The notes under the pieces are model-generated. The model worked only from the letters and a program-made list of their open reading frames with translations, was not told the DNA's origin and searched no databases. A stretch of 64,000 bases of DNA from CAUJGP01 sp964612425 (lineage in GTDB: Bacteria > Bdellovibrionota > Bdellovibrionia > Bdellovibrionales > Bdellovibrionaceae), in the NCBI GenBank assembly GCA_964612425.1, contig CAZTDX010000011.1, positions 1-64,000 of the forward strand, given 5' to 3'. Numbering within the stretch: the stretch's first letter is position 1; every line of letters begins with the position of its first letter. This document shows positions 42,911-52,004 of the stretch, one piece after another. The position numbers were made by a program, and so were the translations under genes.

Positions 42911-44512
42911 TTACACCAGAGCGAGTTCTTTAAATCGCAGAGAAAGTTGTTTGATATGTGGCCCAAGTTCTGTGTCTTCAGTAATTTGAGGGACGACTTT
43001 TCTTATTTCTTGATAGAGCTTTATGGCGCGTTTTCCTTTTAGTTTAATTTTTCGTAAATCCAAAGCTTGAGCTAAAGCGATCAAATGCATTGTCATAATT
43101 CGATTCATGGCTTGCATCTGATGATAAGAACTCATCGCGGCACCCATTCCCATACTGACTTTGTCTTGATTATGTGATTCGCTGGAGCGTGAAAAAATTC
43201 CGTTAGGAATGGATCGCTGTAGAATCTCTGCCGTAATGGCCGAGACGGCTTGATGCAATCCTTTTAAGCCTTGATGGCAATGGCGAATATCTTCAGGCAA
43301 CGATGAAGTATCAATTAAGTTTGCGGGCAAGCCACGATTGGATTTTTCATCGATAATCATAGTAAGTTGTCGATCGAGGAGATCCGCCATATGAGCGACA
43401 TTCATTTTCAAAATATCATGGGCCTGACAGAGATAACCACCATAAAAATTTCCGCCAAGTTCTAAGCGCCCCTCTTCAGAAAATAAAGGATTGTCCGTTA
43501 TGCTATTCACTTCATGCTGAAGATGATTCCAAGCCAGATCTAATTGTTCACGAATAGGTCCTAAAATTTGTGGAACACATCGAAGAGAGTAACGATCCTG
43601 AACGAAGGACTCCGTAAAATGACCTTTGATTTTTACTTCTTGAGCAAGTTCTGATTCATAATTTTCTTCACTTAAAAGTTCTCGGATTTTACATGCAACA
43701 AAAGATTGGCCAACATTTGTTTTGGCCACTTCGTTGATAAAAGTGCCAAAAGCCTCTGTTTTACCACCTAGGACCTGACACTGCCAAGAAGTAGCAATGA
43801 TCAAACAATCAAAAATCCATTCTGCCATCTTTAAATTTAACGTGAGCATGCCTGCCATTGTAGAGGTTCCGTTGACGAGTGCTAAACCTTCTTTGGCTTT
43901 AAATTCGTAGGGAGGAATTTCTAATTTATTTAAAAGAGTTTCAGTTGAGTGGGCGACGCCTTGATAAAAGCACTGGCCCTTTCCTTGAATCATTTGCGCG
44001 TAATAGGCCAGTGGAATTAAATCACCACTTGCGCCAAGAGATCCCTCGCAGGGTACTTGTGGCTGAATATCATGTTTAAAAAATAAAATCATTCGATCCA
44101 AAAGTTCTTGGCTAATACCAGAATAACCACGGGCCATGGAATTAATTCGAATCAAAGACATGGCACGAACAGCTTCTACAGGAAGAATTTCACCTGTTCC
44201 ACAGCTTAAGTATTGGATTAAATTTTTTTGCAGTAATTTTGTAGAATCTGGTGGGACAACCCGATGACAACTATCACCGAAGCCTGTCGTGACCCCATAA
44301 ATAGGAACCCGGTTTTCAATCATGGAATTTAAAATTTGGTTACTTTTTTGAATTCTTGCGCAAACCTCAGGAGTCACTTCTAGGTTTTTATGAATTAAAC
44401 AATTTTTGTTAAAAACAAATTGTAAGAGTTCTGAAATAGTAAGTTCACCACGAATGGTTAAAGTTGGGGTGAGTGAAAAACCCTTTGTGTCAGTATCTAG
44501 ATTTGTTTCCAT
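42911..44512 (-). CDS. HAL/PAL/TAL-family aromatic amino acid ammonia-lyase
   Basis: The enzyme carries the MIO-forming ASG triad (residues about 161-163 from the ATG at 44512) in GSLGASGDLIPLAYYA, the catalytic Tyr in YGVTTGFGDSC, and NPLF, FYGGYLCQAHDI blocks. The start at 44512 has GAGAGG four bases upstream; the frame is open to 44527. It deaminates Phe, Tyr or His to the corresponding acrylate. In this cluster it would make cinnamate or 4-coumarate as the polyene starter. The specificity pair reads Tyr-Leu where TAL has His-Leu and PAL has Phe-Leu, so substrate choice is open. Confidence 0.85.
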   Translation of the reverse strand: METNLDTDTKGFSLTPTLTIRGELTISELLQFVFNKNCLIHKNLEVTPEVCARIQKSNQILNSMIENRVPIYGVTTGFGDSCHRVVPPDSTKLLQKNLIQYLSCGTGEILPVEAVRAMSLIRINSMARGYSGISQELLDRMILFFKHDIQPQVPCEGSLGASGDLIPLAYYAQMIQGKGQCFYQGVAHSTETLLNKLEIPPYEFKAKEGLALVNGTSTMAGMLTLNLKMAEWIFDCLIIATSWQCQVLGGKTEAFGTFINEVAKTNVGQSFVACKIRELLSEENYESELAQEVKIKGHFTESFVQDRYSLRCVPQILGPIREQLDLAWNHLQHEVNSITDNPLFSEEGRLELGGNFYGGYLCQAHDILKMNVAHMADLLDRQLTMIIDEKSNRGLPANLIDTSSLPEDIRHCHQGLKGLHQAVSAITAEILQRSIPNGIFSRSSESHNQDKVSMGMGAAMSSYHQMQAMNRIMTMHLIALAQALDLRKIKLKGKRAIKLYQEIRKVVPQITEDTELGPHIKQLSLRFKELALV

Positions 44513-45042
44513 TGAACCTCTCTCCATTGACTCGAGCCCTCAACTCTCTTGATACAAACGAGCCATGCTACAAAGGGCTCGGAAATTAAATCGATTTCTC
44601 TTGAAGAGCAAGTTCTCGTCTTAGACTCATTCATTTTCCAATTTGTAATGAATTGTTGAGTAAAATTTTCAGCGTGTTCCCAACTAGATTCCCCAGTGAA
44701 GTTATACATACTGCCGTTCCATGATAAAAACTGGGCAAGGACTCCCATAGGTACAGAGGGAAGTGTATAAACAAATTTCGAGGGGCTTTCGGCGCCAGAT
44801 CGAACAAAGTCAAGATCGGCTTGCCATGAGCCCTGAAGGCTCGCGTGCACAATTAAATTCGGCTTCGGCACAACGCCTGGAATCTTTTGCCACTCCACTA
44901 ACGCATGACAAAGTGCAAATCCCTCTTCATCCAATTGAAACCAGCGATCAATACGCGTCGACCAAGAGGGTTCTTGGGTGCTAGTGGTTGGTACCTTAAA
45001 GGAAGTTTCAATCAAATTCATATTGAAACCCTTTCCAACCAT
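44497..45042 (-). CDS. ketosynthase-like protein without active Cys (chain-length-factor type)
   Basis: This 181-residue protein matches the N-terminal beta-ketoacyl-synthase-like group found in aryl polyene clusters: ALVEWQKIPGVVPKPNLIVHASLQG, DFVRSGAESPSKFVYTLPSVPMGVLAQFLSWNG. The usual nucleophile Cys is not present. It probably pairs with a catalytic ketosynthase (45018-46199) as a length-determining subunit. The ATG at 45024 is an alternative start. Genes on both sides overlap it. Confidence 0.6.
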   Translation of the reverse strand: MVGKGFNMNLIETSFKVPTTSTQEPSWSTRIDRWFQLDEEGFALCHALVEWQKIPGVVPKPNLIVHASLQGSWQADLDFVRSGAESPSKFVYTLPSVPMGVLAQFLSWNGSMYNFTGESSWEHAENFTQQFITNWKMNESKTRTCSSREIDLISEPFVAWLVCIKRVEGSSQWREVQWKQI

Positions 45043-46199
45043 CCCGCTGCATGAACTCCGCCAAATCCTAAAGAAGTCACAATGGCTTGATTGAAGGGAA
45101 TCGCCTTATTTGCAATTTCATTCAAGCTTGATGAGGGATCATTTAAATAATAGTTTTGATATAAAAAATGAGGGTCCTTTGTCGTTGAAGTGGCAATAGG
45201 AAAAAGCTTTTGCCGTTTTAAAACTTCACTGGCCGCGATGATATCAACCAATCCGCTAGCCCCCAGAGTATGGCCCAAACACCACTTAGCACCGGTGATG
45301 GGAACTTCATTGAGTCGATTTTCTTTAAAGTAGCGAGCCAGGGCGCGATCTTCTGCCGTATCATTAAATCTAGTTCCAGTGCCATGGGCGAGAATAAAAT
45401 CAGGTTTTGGCTTTTGATTGATGTGACTCAACTTTTGTAACGCTTGATAGAGGCTATCCCCGTTGAGCGATGGTTTGGTGACGGCACCTTCATTGTGATT
45501 AGCAAAGGAGCGAAAGCGGATTGATTCCCCTTTGGGCTGTTGAGTGGAGACGATAGCACAGCCAACGGCATCTCCTAAAAATAATCCATCTCTCGTTTGA
45601 TCGAATGGTTTTTGACCTTGTTGAGAAATTAGTTTGAGGCTTGCAAAGCCTTTGCTAACAAAGGGGCCGATGAGATCTCCAGATAAGACCAAAATAAAAT
45701 CGACCCAATTCCAATCAAGCCAGTGTTGTGCGACTTCAAAAGCAATATGCGTTGAAGAGCAAGCTTGGCTGATTACAGAAGTGCGAGTGATGGATAGTTG
45801 GGGAGTGTTAGCATTGAGTTTTATTTTATCCAGAAAGTTGTTGAGTAAAGTCTCTCCGGGATCTTTTAAGAGGTCTACAGAGTATTTTGGTTGATTTTGT
45901 TTTGCTAACTCCCAAATGCTGTCTTCAATGGACCCTTTAGTTGTGGCCAGAATTACGCCCCAGCGAGCTTGAGGAGTATTTGTTTTACTCGTTAAATCAA
46001 CATGAGTTTCGAAAATTTCACTTAGCTGTGAAGACCATGTATTAATGAATCGATTTTGAAAACTTTCAACATTGTGTGATTTTGTAGACACTGATTGCTC
46101 AAATGTATAGGAGCAAATTTTCTTATCATAAAGAGCTTGCATCATTGGTTCGACACCATGACCAGCTCCTGTTGAAATATGATAAGCCCATAAAAACAT
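45018..46199 (-). CDS. beta-ketoacyl-ACP synthase (aryl polyene type)
   Basis: This 393-residue thiolase-fold condensing enzyme has the catalytic Cys in ISQACSSTHIAFE (about residue 148), His in LAHGTGTRFND, and the Lys/His pair in GAKWCLGHTLGASGL. All three catalytic residues are present. With the FabF-like enzyme at 46927-48147 it would extend the aryl-primed chain. It starts just upstream of a gap containing the opposite-strand dehydratase gene. Confidence 0.85.
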   Translation of the reverse strand: MFLWAYHISTGAGHGVEPMMQALYDKKICSYTFEQSVSTKSHNVESFQNRFINTWSSQLSEIFETHVDLTSKTNTPQARWGVILATTKGSIEDSIWELAKQNQPKYSVDLLKDPGETLLNNFLDKIKLNANTPQLSITRTSVISQACSSTHIAFEVAQHWLDWNWVDFILVLSGDLIGPFVSKGFASLKLISQQGQKPFDQTRDGLFLGDAVGCAIVSTQQPKGESIRFRSFANHNEGAVTKPSLNGDSLYQALQKLSHINQKPKPDFILAHGTGTRFNDTAEDRALARYFKENRLNEVPITGAKWCLGHTLGASGLVDIIAASEVLKRQKLFPIATSTTKDPHFLYQNYYLNDPSSSLNEIANKAIPFNQAIVTSLGFGGVHAAGWLERVSI

Positions 46200-46305
46200 G
46201 AGTCTAATCCTTAATCTAAATTAATATGTTTGGAACTTGTGCAAAACAAATGGGGTTAGTTCCAAAAGCTGTACTTTTTAACTTTCTTGTTTTAAGCATT
46301 TGCTG

Positions 46306-46638
46306 ATGCACTCCTTTTCTAAAACAATAAAGCTCAATACGGATAACATTTATTTCCAAGGTCACTTTCCAAACTTCCCCGTATTACCAGCAGTTGGCTT
46401 TGTAAAACTCAGCCATCAATTGATAGAAGATGAGCTTGGAGTTAAACTAACACTATTCAAAGCAGAGGGCTGGAGGTTTCGTCAGCCTTTAAAATCCAAC
46501 ATTGAAGTTCTCTTCGAAGTGCAGCTCCTTGATTCCGATAAGAACGCTCCCAACAAAAAAATATTTCGAGTCAGTTGGAATTTGACAGTCGGCGAAATAA
46601 GAAAGGTCACAGAGGGGCTTCTGGAGTTTTCTGAGTAG
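46306..46638 (+). CDS. ApeI-like hot-dog 3-hydroxyacyl-ACP dehydratase
   Basis: This roughly 110-residue hot-dog protein has QGHFPNFPVLPAVGFVKLSHQLI, matching the catalytic His and Pro-rich block of FabA/FabZ/ApeI-type dehydratases. The ATG at 46306 is preferred over TTG 46300; no strong ribosome site is seen. It is inserted on the opposite strand inside an otherwise minus-strand operon and its 3' end overlaps the ACP gene by 32 bp. Confidence 0.72.
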   Translation: MHSFSKTIKLNTDNIYFQGHFPNFPVLPAVGFVKLSHQLIEDELGVKLTLFKAEGWRFRQPLKSNIEVLFEVQLLDSDKNAPNKKIFRVSWNLTVGEIRKVTEGLLEFSE

Positions 46639-46915
46639 TTTCAGTGCTAGTTTTCCCTGCTTGATTGCTTTCAGCTTGAGTCCCAAGAGTAGTAACCAAA
46701 CTATAAATATCACCAAGAGTTTGAATTTTTAAAAAGTCCACGTCCCTTGCGCCCATTGAGTATTTGTCTTCGATAAGCACAATCATATCCACAAAGTCTA
46801 AGCTATCCAGATTGAGATCTCTTTTGAGGTGAGCATCGGGAACTAGTTTTTCTTTTGGTATTTCAAATTTTTCATTTAAAATAGAATTAACGAGAGATAT
46901 GATTTCATTTTCCAT
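46607..46915 (-). CDS. acyl carrier protein
   Basis: This 102-residue ACP has the phosphopantetheine attachment motif LNLDSLDFVDMIVLIEDKY (Ser about residue 38) and typical acidic helices, plus a low-complexity Thr/Gln/Glu tail of about 25 residues. It should carry the growing polyene chain. It lies 11 bp downstream of the FabF-like gene. Confidence 0.88.
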   Translation of the reverse strand: MENEIISLVNSILNEKFEIPKEKLVPDAHLKRDLNLDSLDFVDMIVLIEDKYSMGARDVDFLKIQTLGDIYSLVTTLGTQAESNQAGKTSTETTQKTPEAPL

Positions 46916-46926
46916 TCGGGCCTCTT

Positions 46927-48147
46927 CTAGCTTTTTTTAATCACAATACTTGTATTAATTCCACCAAAAGCAAAATTATTACTGAGTACGGTATTTGATT
47001 TTTGTTTTATGTTATTTGTGAGATGATGAACCCCGGAACAATCTTCAGCGACTTCATCTAAATTTCGAGTTCCAATAAGAATATCGTCTTCCATCATTTT
47101 TAGAGACATAATAAGTTCACCAGCTCCGCAGGCGGCCATACTATGACCAAAATGCGCTTTCAAAGAACTGACAGGAGTTTGCTGTTGATGAAACAGCTCT
47201 GATATTGCTTTGGCTTCTTGAGCATCGCCTTGAAGAGTTCCTGTGGCGTGGGCGCTGATATAATCAATATCTGTAATAGAAACGTGAGACCGCTTCATGG
47301 CTTCATTCATAACGATTTTCATTTGAACATCGTTATTTTGACTCATGTGAGAACTTTCACAGAGATAGGCTCCTCCGCAGAACTCACCAAAGGCTTGGCC
47401 TTTTCTTTTATTGAGGTGTCTTTCGCTCTCTAAAACGATGACGCTCGCACCTTCTGAAACCACTAGGCCATCTCTTTTTTTATCAAAGGGTCGTGGTGTT
47501 AGTTCGGGTTGATCATTAAAATTTCTAGAAGCAGCATAAACCGTGTCAAAGACGGCAACACTTAAATAGTGAAGCTCATCTGCGCCACCACAAATAGCTA
47601 CATCATAGAGTCCTGATTGAATAAGTTCCCAACCCATAATTAAAGCTTGAGCGGAGCTGGCACATGCGCACGAAGGTCCGATGACAGCACCATTAAATCC
47701 GAGCGCACAGGCTACGTTAGACGCTACAGAGTGATTCATGACTTTAAAAAACAAAGTTCCTGGTTGCCCTTGCGGCCCACCATTGGCCGCTAATTTTTCA
47801 AAATATTCTTGCATGCTAAACGGACTTCCAGTGGTTGATCCCAAAAGTAACAAACTTCGAGGGAAATCCAGATCACTGACTTGTAACTGTGCCATTTGAA
47901 GAGCTTGGTTTGTTGCAATGGTTGCCATTTCTGACATGGGAGACATGGTTCTTCGAGCCGTGCGTGGGATTGACATTTTATCGTATTCCACTGCGGGTGC
48001 CCCGAGATGACAATTGAGGCCCACCAGGTTTTTCCAGGGCTCAATAACTTTGACCGCAGAACGCCCTTCGAGAAGTGATCCAAATGAACTTTGGACTGTC
48101 GCGCCTAACGAGCTTACCATGCCATAGCCTGAAATAAAAACCTTCAA
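46927..48147 (-). CDS. FabF-like beta-ketoacyl-ACP synthase
   Basis: This 406-residue KAS II-type enzyme has the nucleophile Cys in GPSCACASSAQALIMG, His in SAHATGTLQGD and the Lys/His of SLKAHFGHSMAACGAGEL, plus the C-terminal FGGINTSIV. It is complete and catalytically competent by sequence. Its place in the cluster and its partner ACP indicate polyene chain elongation rather than general fatty-acid synthesis. Confidence 0.87.
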   Translation of the reverse strand: MKVFISGYGMVSSLGATVQSSFGSLLEGRSAVKVIEPWKNLVGLNCHLGAPAVEYDKMSIPRTARRTMSPMSEMATIATNQALQMAQLQVSDLDFPRSLLLLGSTTGSPFSMQEYFEKLAANGGPQGQPGTLFFKVMNHSVASNVACALGFNGAVIGPSCACASSAQALIMGWELIQSGLYDVAICGGADELHYLSVAVFDTVYAASRNFNDQPELTPRPFDKKRDGLVVSEGASVIVLESERHLNKRKGQAFGEFCGGAYLCESSHMSQNNDVQMKIVMNEAMKRSHVSITDIDYISAHATGTLQGDAQEAKAISELFHQQQTPVSSLKAHFGHSMAACGAGELIMSLKMMEDDILIGTRNLDEVAEDCSGVHHLTNNIKQKSNTVLSNNFAFGGINTSIVIKKS

Positions 48148-48276
48148 CGAAATCTCCTTTTAAGGAAAGGTCAAATTAAGAAATGGCAATTTCTGATATT
48201 ATCTGAAAAAAGGCAAATAATAAAAATTAGAAATATAAAAATCCTGATCTCGGTAAGAATTTTAAAAGTAATGAGT

Positions 48277-49026
48277 TTAGCTTGGGAAAAGTCCTCCGTT
48301 AACACTGATTGTGTGACCCTGAATGTATGTTGAATCTTCTGAACATAAAAAGGAAACTACTCCGGCAACTTCTTCAGGACGGCCCAAACGTTTAAAGGGA
48401 ATTCTTGCCTTCATTTCATCGAGTTGCGGAACATTTTGAATCATTTCAGTTTCAATCAAACCGGGAGCCACAGCATTGACTCTTATGCCTCTGGGCCCCA
48501 GTTCCATAGCCAGGGTCTTTGTCATTGCTATGAGGCCGGCTTTGCTGGCGGCATAATTGGCTTGACCGGGATTTCCAGTTTGACCTGCAAGAGATGAAAT
48601 ATTTACTATTATGCCGTTTCTTTTTAGCAACATTTTTTTTGCGCAGATTCGAGAAACATAAAAAGTGCCAAGTAAATTAGTTTGAATGACTTGTTCAAAG
48701 CTATCCGCAGACATGAGGAGCATCAGATTATCTTTATGAATTCCAGCATTATTTATGAGGACTTCAATATCGTATTCTTTGAGTTGAGCTTCCACTTGTT
48801 CTGACTTTGCAATATCAAATTGAATCAGGCGGTGATCCAACGATGAAAGCTCTTTTAATTGAGTTAAGACCTCTTCAGCTTTATCTTTTTGACGATTATA
48901 ATGAAGCAGAATTTTATAGCCATCTTTCGCTAAACGCTTGGCAATGGCAGCTCCAATACCCGAGGACGCTCCTGTAACTAATGCATACGACTCTTTATTT
49001 AAAGTTTTAGGTGTTGAATTACTCAT
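48277..49026 (-). CDS. FabG-like 3-ketoacyl-ACP reductase
   Basis: This 249-residue SDR has the NADP motif TGASSGIGAAIAKRL, NNAGIHKDN, catalytic Ser and YAASKAGL (Tyr/Lys), and VNAVAPGLIETEM. It reduces beta-ketoacyl-ACP in each elongation round. It is the first gene of the minus-strand side of the polyene cluster, 130 bp before the FabF-like gene. Confidence 0.87.
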   Translation of the reverse strand: MSNSTPKTLNKESYALVTGASSGIGAAIAKRLAKDGYKILLHYNRQKDKAEEVLTQLKELSSLDHRLIQFDIAKSEQVEAQLKEYDIEVLINNAGIHKDNLMLLMSADSFEQVIQTNLLGTFYVSRICAKKMLLKRNGIIVNISSLAGQTGNPGQANYAASKAGLIAMTKTLAMELGPRGIRVNAVAPGLIETEMIQNVPQLDEMKARIPFKRLGRPEEVAGVVSFLCSEDSTYIQGHTISVNGGLFPS

Positions 49027-49101
49027 GGAATTTCCTTATGTTAAATTCTAATTTATTAAAAATAGAATAAAAATTTAAAATAATATTTAAAGCAGGCGTG
49101 A

Positions 49102-49914
49102 ATGTTTTCTTCCATAAAATATATATTAAAGCAACTGAATCGTTTGATATGGTCACTTTACTTTATATTTACCATTATGATCTTTGGAAGTTTATTTGGA
49201 TACATAATGACATTTTTTTTATTTGTTATCGGGAGAGTCATTGGTTTTTTATCTCCGTCGTTTTCGAGGATTTTTTTAGATTGGACCGAAAGATTTTATA
49301 CCTCGGCCATTCGTGGTCTTTTGTTAATTCAGCCATGGTTAAAATGTAAAACTAATATTCCGTCACTTTTAAACTTGAATCAATATTATCAAACTCATTG
49401 TCAAACGAAGCGACTTTTGTTTGTGGCAAATCACCGCTCGAATTTAGATACATTTTTGATGATTTCCTGGATACCTGGATTGAGGGGTTTAGCGAAAAGT
49501 ACGCTCTATTATAATTTTATTTTTGCTCCCTTTATGTGGATCACCGGATTTATTCCAGTCAAGAAGGGGAGTGCTAATAGTTTTATGGATGGTCTGCAAA
49601 AACTACGCACTCGACTCTTAGAAAAAGAAATTCCCGTGTTGATTTTTCCTGAAAATACTCGCTGTGAAAAAGGAGCCCCTAAACTTAATAAATGGAGTCA
49701 ATCAGTGTTCAAAATGGCTCTTGATGCGAAAGCGACGATCATCCCTGTGGCCATTAAGAACACAGACAGCTTGTTGGGTAAGGGAGATTTGATGTTAAAT
49801 CCTTTCGAACCCATTGAAGTTAAAATGCTTCCACCTGTAGAGACAAGTCATTATTTTGATAGTCAAGTTCTCTCAAAAGATATTCACTTTCTTTTAGAGC
49901 AAGAGTTAGCATGA
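49102..49914 (+). CDS. PlsC-type 1-acyl-sn-glycerol-3-phosphate acyltransferase
   Basis: This 270-residue protein has a hydrophobic N-terminal anchor (about residues 10-65) and the acyltransferase motifs NHRSNLDTF (HxxxxD) and FPENTRCEKGAP. In aryl polyene clusters a PlsC-like enzyme attaches the polyene to a glycerol-lipid; here that is inferred from context. It overlaps the fusion gene by 4 bp. Confidence 0.82.
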   Translation: MFSSIKYILKQLNRLIWSLYFIFTIMIFGSLFGYIMTFFLFVIGRVIGFLSPSFSRIFLDWTERFYTSAIRGLLLIQPWLKCKTNIPSLLNLNQYYQTHCQTKRLLFVANHRSNLDTFLMISWIPGLRGLAKSTLYYNFIFAPFMWITGFIPVKKGSANSFMDGLQKLRTRLLEKEIPVLIFPENTRCEKGAPKLNKWSQSVFKMALDAKATIIPVAIKNTDSLLGKGDLMLNPFEPIEVKMLPPVETSHYFDSQVLSKDIHFLLEQELA

Positions 49915-51986
49915 CCTCACGTTTTCTTATTATTATTCCTGTTTATAATCATCCAAAGACTATTGTTGATGTTGTAAGGTCATGTTTAGAATGGACAGAT
50001 TTTCCTATTCTAATTGTCGATGATGGTTCGACTCCATCGATTCAAGAAATCTTTCGTGGGAGTGATCTCAGTGGAGGCCCGAAGCTCAATCTTGTCGATC
50101 AAAACCGTATTCAAATACTCACCCATGAAGTAAATAAGGGTAAGGGAGCCGCACTACAATCTGGTTTCTCTTGGGCTATACAAAAACAGTTTACTCACGC
50201 CATCACTCTCGATGCCGATGGTCAGCACTTTCCAGAAGATATTCCTAAGCTCGTAAAAAAATCGATAGAAAACCCCTGGGCCTTAATATTAGGTGATCGA
50301 GAAATGTCAGGGCCGCATATTCCTGAATCCAGTATTTTTGGAAAAAAGTTTTCTAATTTTTGGGTGCAATTTGAAACTCATCAAAAAGTGGGGGATTCTC
50401 AAAGCGGATTTCGCATATACCCCTTGTTTCAAATTCAAAATATTTCTTTTTTAAGTACCCACTACGATTTTGAAGTTGAAGTTCTTACTCGATTACTGTG
50501 GAAAAATATAAAAATTGAAAATGTAAAAATTCAAGTTCAGTACCAGCAAGGTACTCAACGGGTTACTCACTTTGATAAATGGAAGGATAATGCTCGACTC
50601 ACTTTGCTTAACACAATGCTTGTCACAATGTCCTTAATAAGAGCTCAAAAAAATTCTTTTAAAAATTCTCTCGCTCTGGGATTAGGAGTTCTTGTAGGAA
50701 CAACCCCTTTTTATGGATTTCATACTCTCATCGTTATTATTTTATCGCTGATGACAAGGCTCAATGTTGTCATCCTGTGGATGGGGTCACATATTTCAAT
50801 GCCGCCCTTTATCCCTTTTCTGATTTTATCCACAAAAGTTATTTACAATAAAATTTATGGTGAGTCCATTGAAATCACTCATTTTAGTCAGGTTTTAGAT
50901 TTGGGTTTTAGGTGGGTGCTGAGTTCCTTAATTCTTGGGTCTGGATTAGGTTTTTTAGCTTTTGGAGTTTCCTATATCATTCAGAAAACGATGCAGAAAA
51001 ACTCTGAGACAATAGCGTCTTCAAATAAAACAAAAAAATCGACTCAAAAATGGAGTAAAAAAAGCCATGCCCATCTCGGCATTTTATTTATAAGAAAGTT
51101 GATGGATATTGCGGGCATTCGCGCGGCCTATTTATTTTTATACCTGGTTGTACCATTTTACTTTATCAATTTAAGAGTAAGAAGATCTTTGAATGAATAT
51201 TGGAAGACAATTAGGCCAAATATAAATTATTTACAACGGCAAAAGGAAATGTTTCACCAACTCCTTTCTTTTGCGCAGAATTTAGTAGATCGAGCGTTTC
51301 AGAGAAATTCAAAAAAATATTCACTTCAAATGCATAAAGACGATAGCTTGCAAACTTTTGTCGATTACATGGAAAACCCCGAAAACAAACGCCCCTGTAT
51401 TTTAATTAGCACTCATTTTGGGGGATGGGAATTAGCGATGACGGCTTTTAACAATATTAAGACTAATAAAAAGATGTTAGTCGTAATGCACGATGCAGGT
51501 CATGGTCAGGAACATCAATCAACTTCGTTGATGGATCGAGAAAAATTTGAAATTATGTATTTTAATAAAGAGAATTTCTCAATTTTAAAGATCAAAGAAT
51601 ATTTATCTCGTGGAGATATAATTGGTTTAATGGGTGATCGCCCTGTGGGGAGAAGCTATGAATTGGTCACTTTTTTTAATAAACTTTGTGTTTTTGATAG
51701 CACGGCATTCCGCTTAGCTGAATTACTCAAGGCAGATATTTTTTATTTATTTTGCACCAAAGAAGATATTTTAAGTTATCGTGTGGCAATACACCGTTCA
51801 GAGATCGCATCAACCCCAACCGCCAATTTTGAAACCACTTCTACGCTAGAGGAGAGGCAGCAAAGAATACGTAATAATATGCGTGAATACACTCAGCTTC
51901 TGGAATCGTTCGTAGAAAAGAATCCTGAGCAGTGGATGAATTTTTATCCGTTCTTTTCATCGTACCCACAGGATTTAGAGCATTAG
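49911..51986 (+). CDS. fusion: GT2 glycosyltransferase, DUF2062, LpxL-type acyltransferase
   Basis: This 691-residue protein has three parts. Residues 1-240 are a GT2 domain (IIIPVYNHPKT, VDDGST, LDADGQH). About 255-360 is a DUF2062 membrane segment (GLGVLVGTTPFYGFHTL). About 385-690 is an LPLAT/LpxL domain with STHFGGWELA (HxxxxW-type motif) and MGDRPVG. Such ApeK-like fusions occur in aryl polyene clusters and probably glycosylate and acylate the polyene lipid for membrane anchoring. It is co-translated with the PlsC-like gene. Confidence 0.82.
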   Translation: MTSRFLIIIPVYNHPKTIVDVVRSCLEWTDFPILIVDDGSTPSIQEIFRGSDLSGGPKLNLVDQNRIQILTHEVNKGKGAALQSGFSWAIQKQFTHAITLDADGQHFPEDIPKLVKKSIENPWALILGDREMSGPHIPESSIFGKKFSNFWVQFETHQKVGDSQSGFRIYPLFQIQNISFLSTHYDFEVEVLTRLLWKNIKIENVKIQVQYQQGTQRVTHFDKWKDNARLTLLNTMLVTMSLIRAQKNSFKNSLALGLGVLVGTTPFYGFHTLIVIILSLMTRLNVVILWMGSHISMPPFIPFLILSTKVIYNKIYGESIEITHFSQVLDLGFRWVLSSLILGSGLGFLAFGVSYIIQKTMQKNSETIASSNKTKKSTQKWSKKSHAHLGILFIRKLMDIAGIRAAYLFLYLVVPFYFINLRVRRSLNEYWKTIRPNINYLQRQKEMFHQLLSFAQNLVDRAFQRNSKKYSLQMHKDDSLQTFVDYMENPENKRPCILISTHFGGWELAMTAFNNIKTNKKMLVVMHDAGHGQEHQSTSLMDREKFEIMYFNKENFSILKIKEYLSRGDIIGLMGDRPVGRSYELVTFFNKLCVFDSTAFRLAELLKADIFYLFCTKEDILSYRVAIHRSEIASTPTANFETTSTLEERQQRIRNNMREYTQLLESFVEKNPEQWMNFYPFFSSYPQDLEH

Positions 51987-52004
51987 GCAATATCAATATC
52001 TAAT

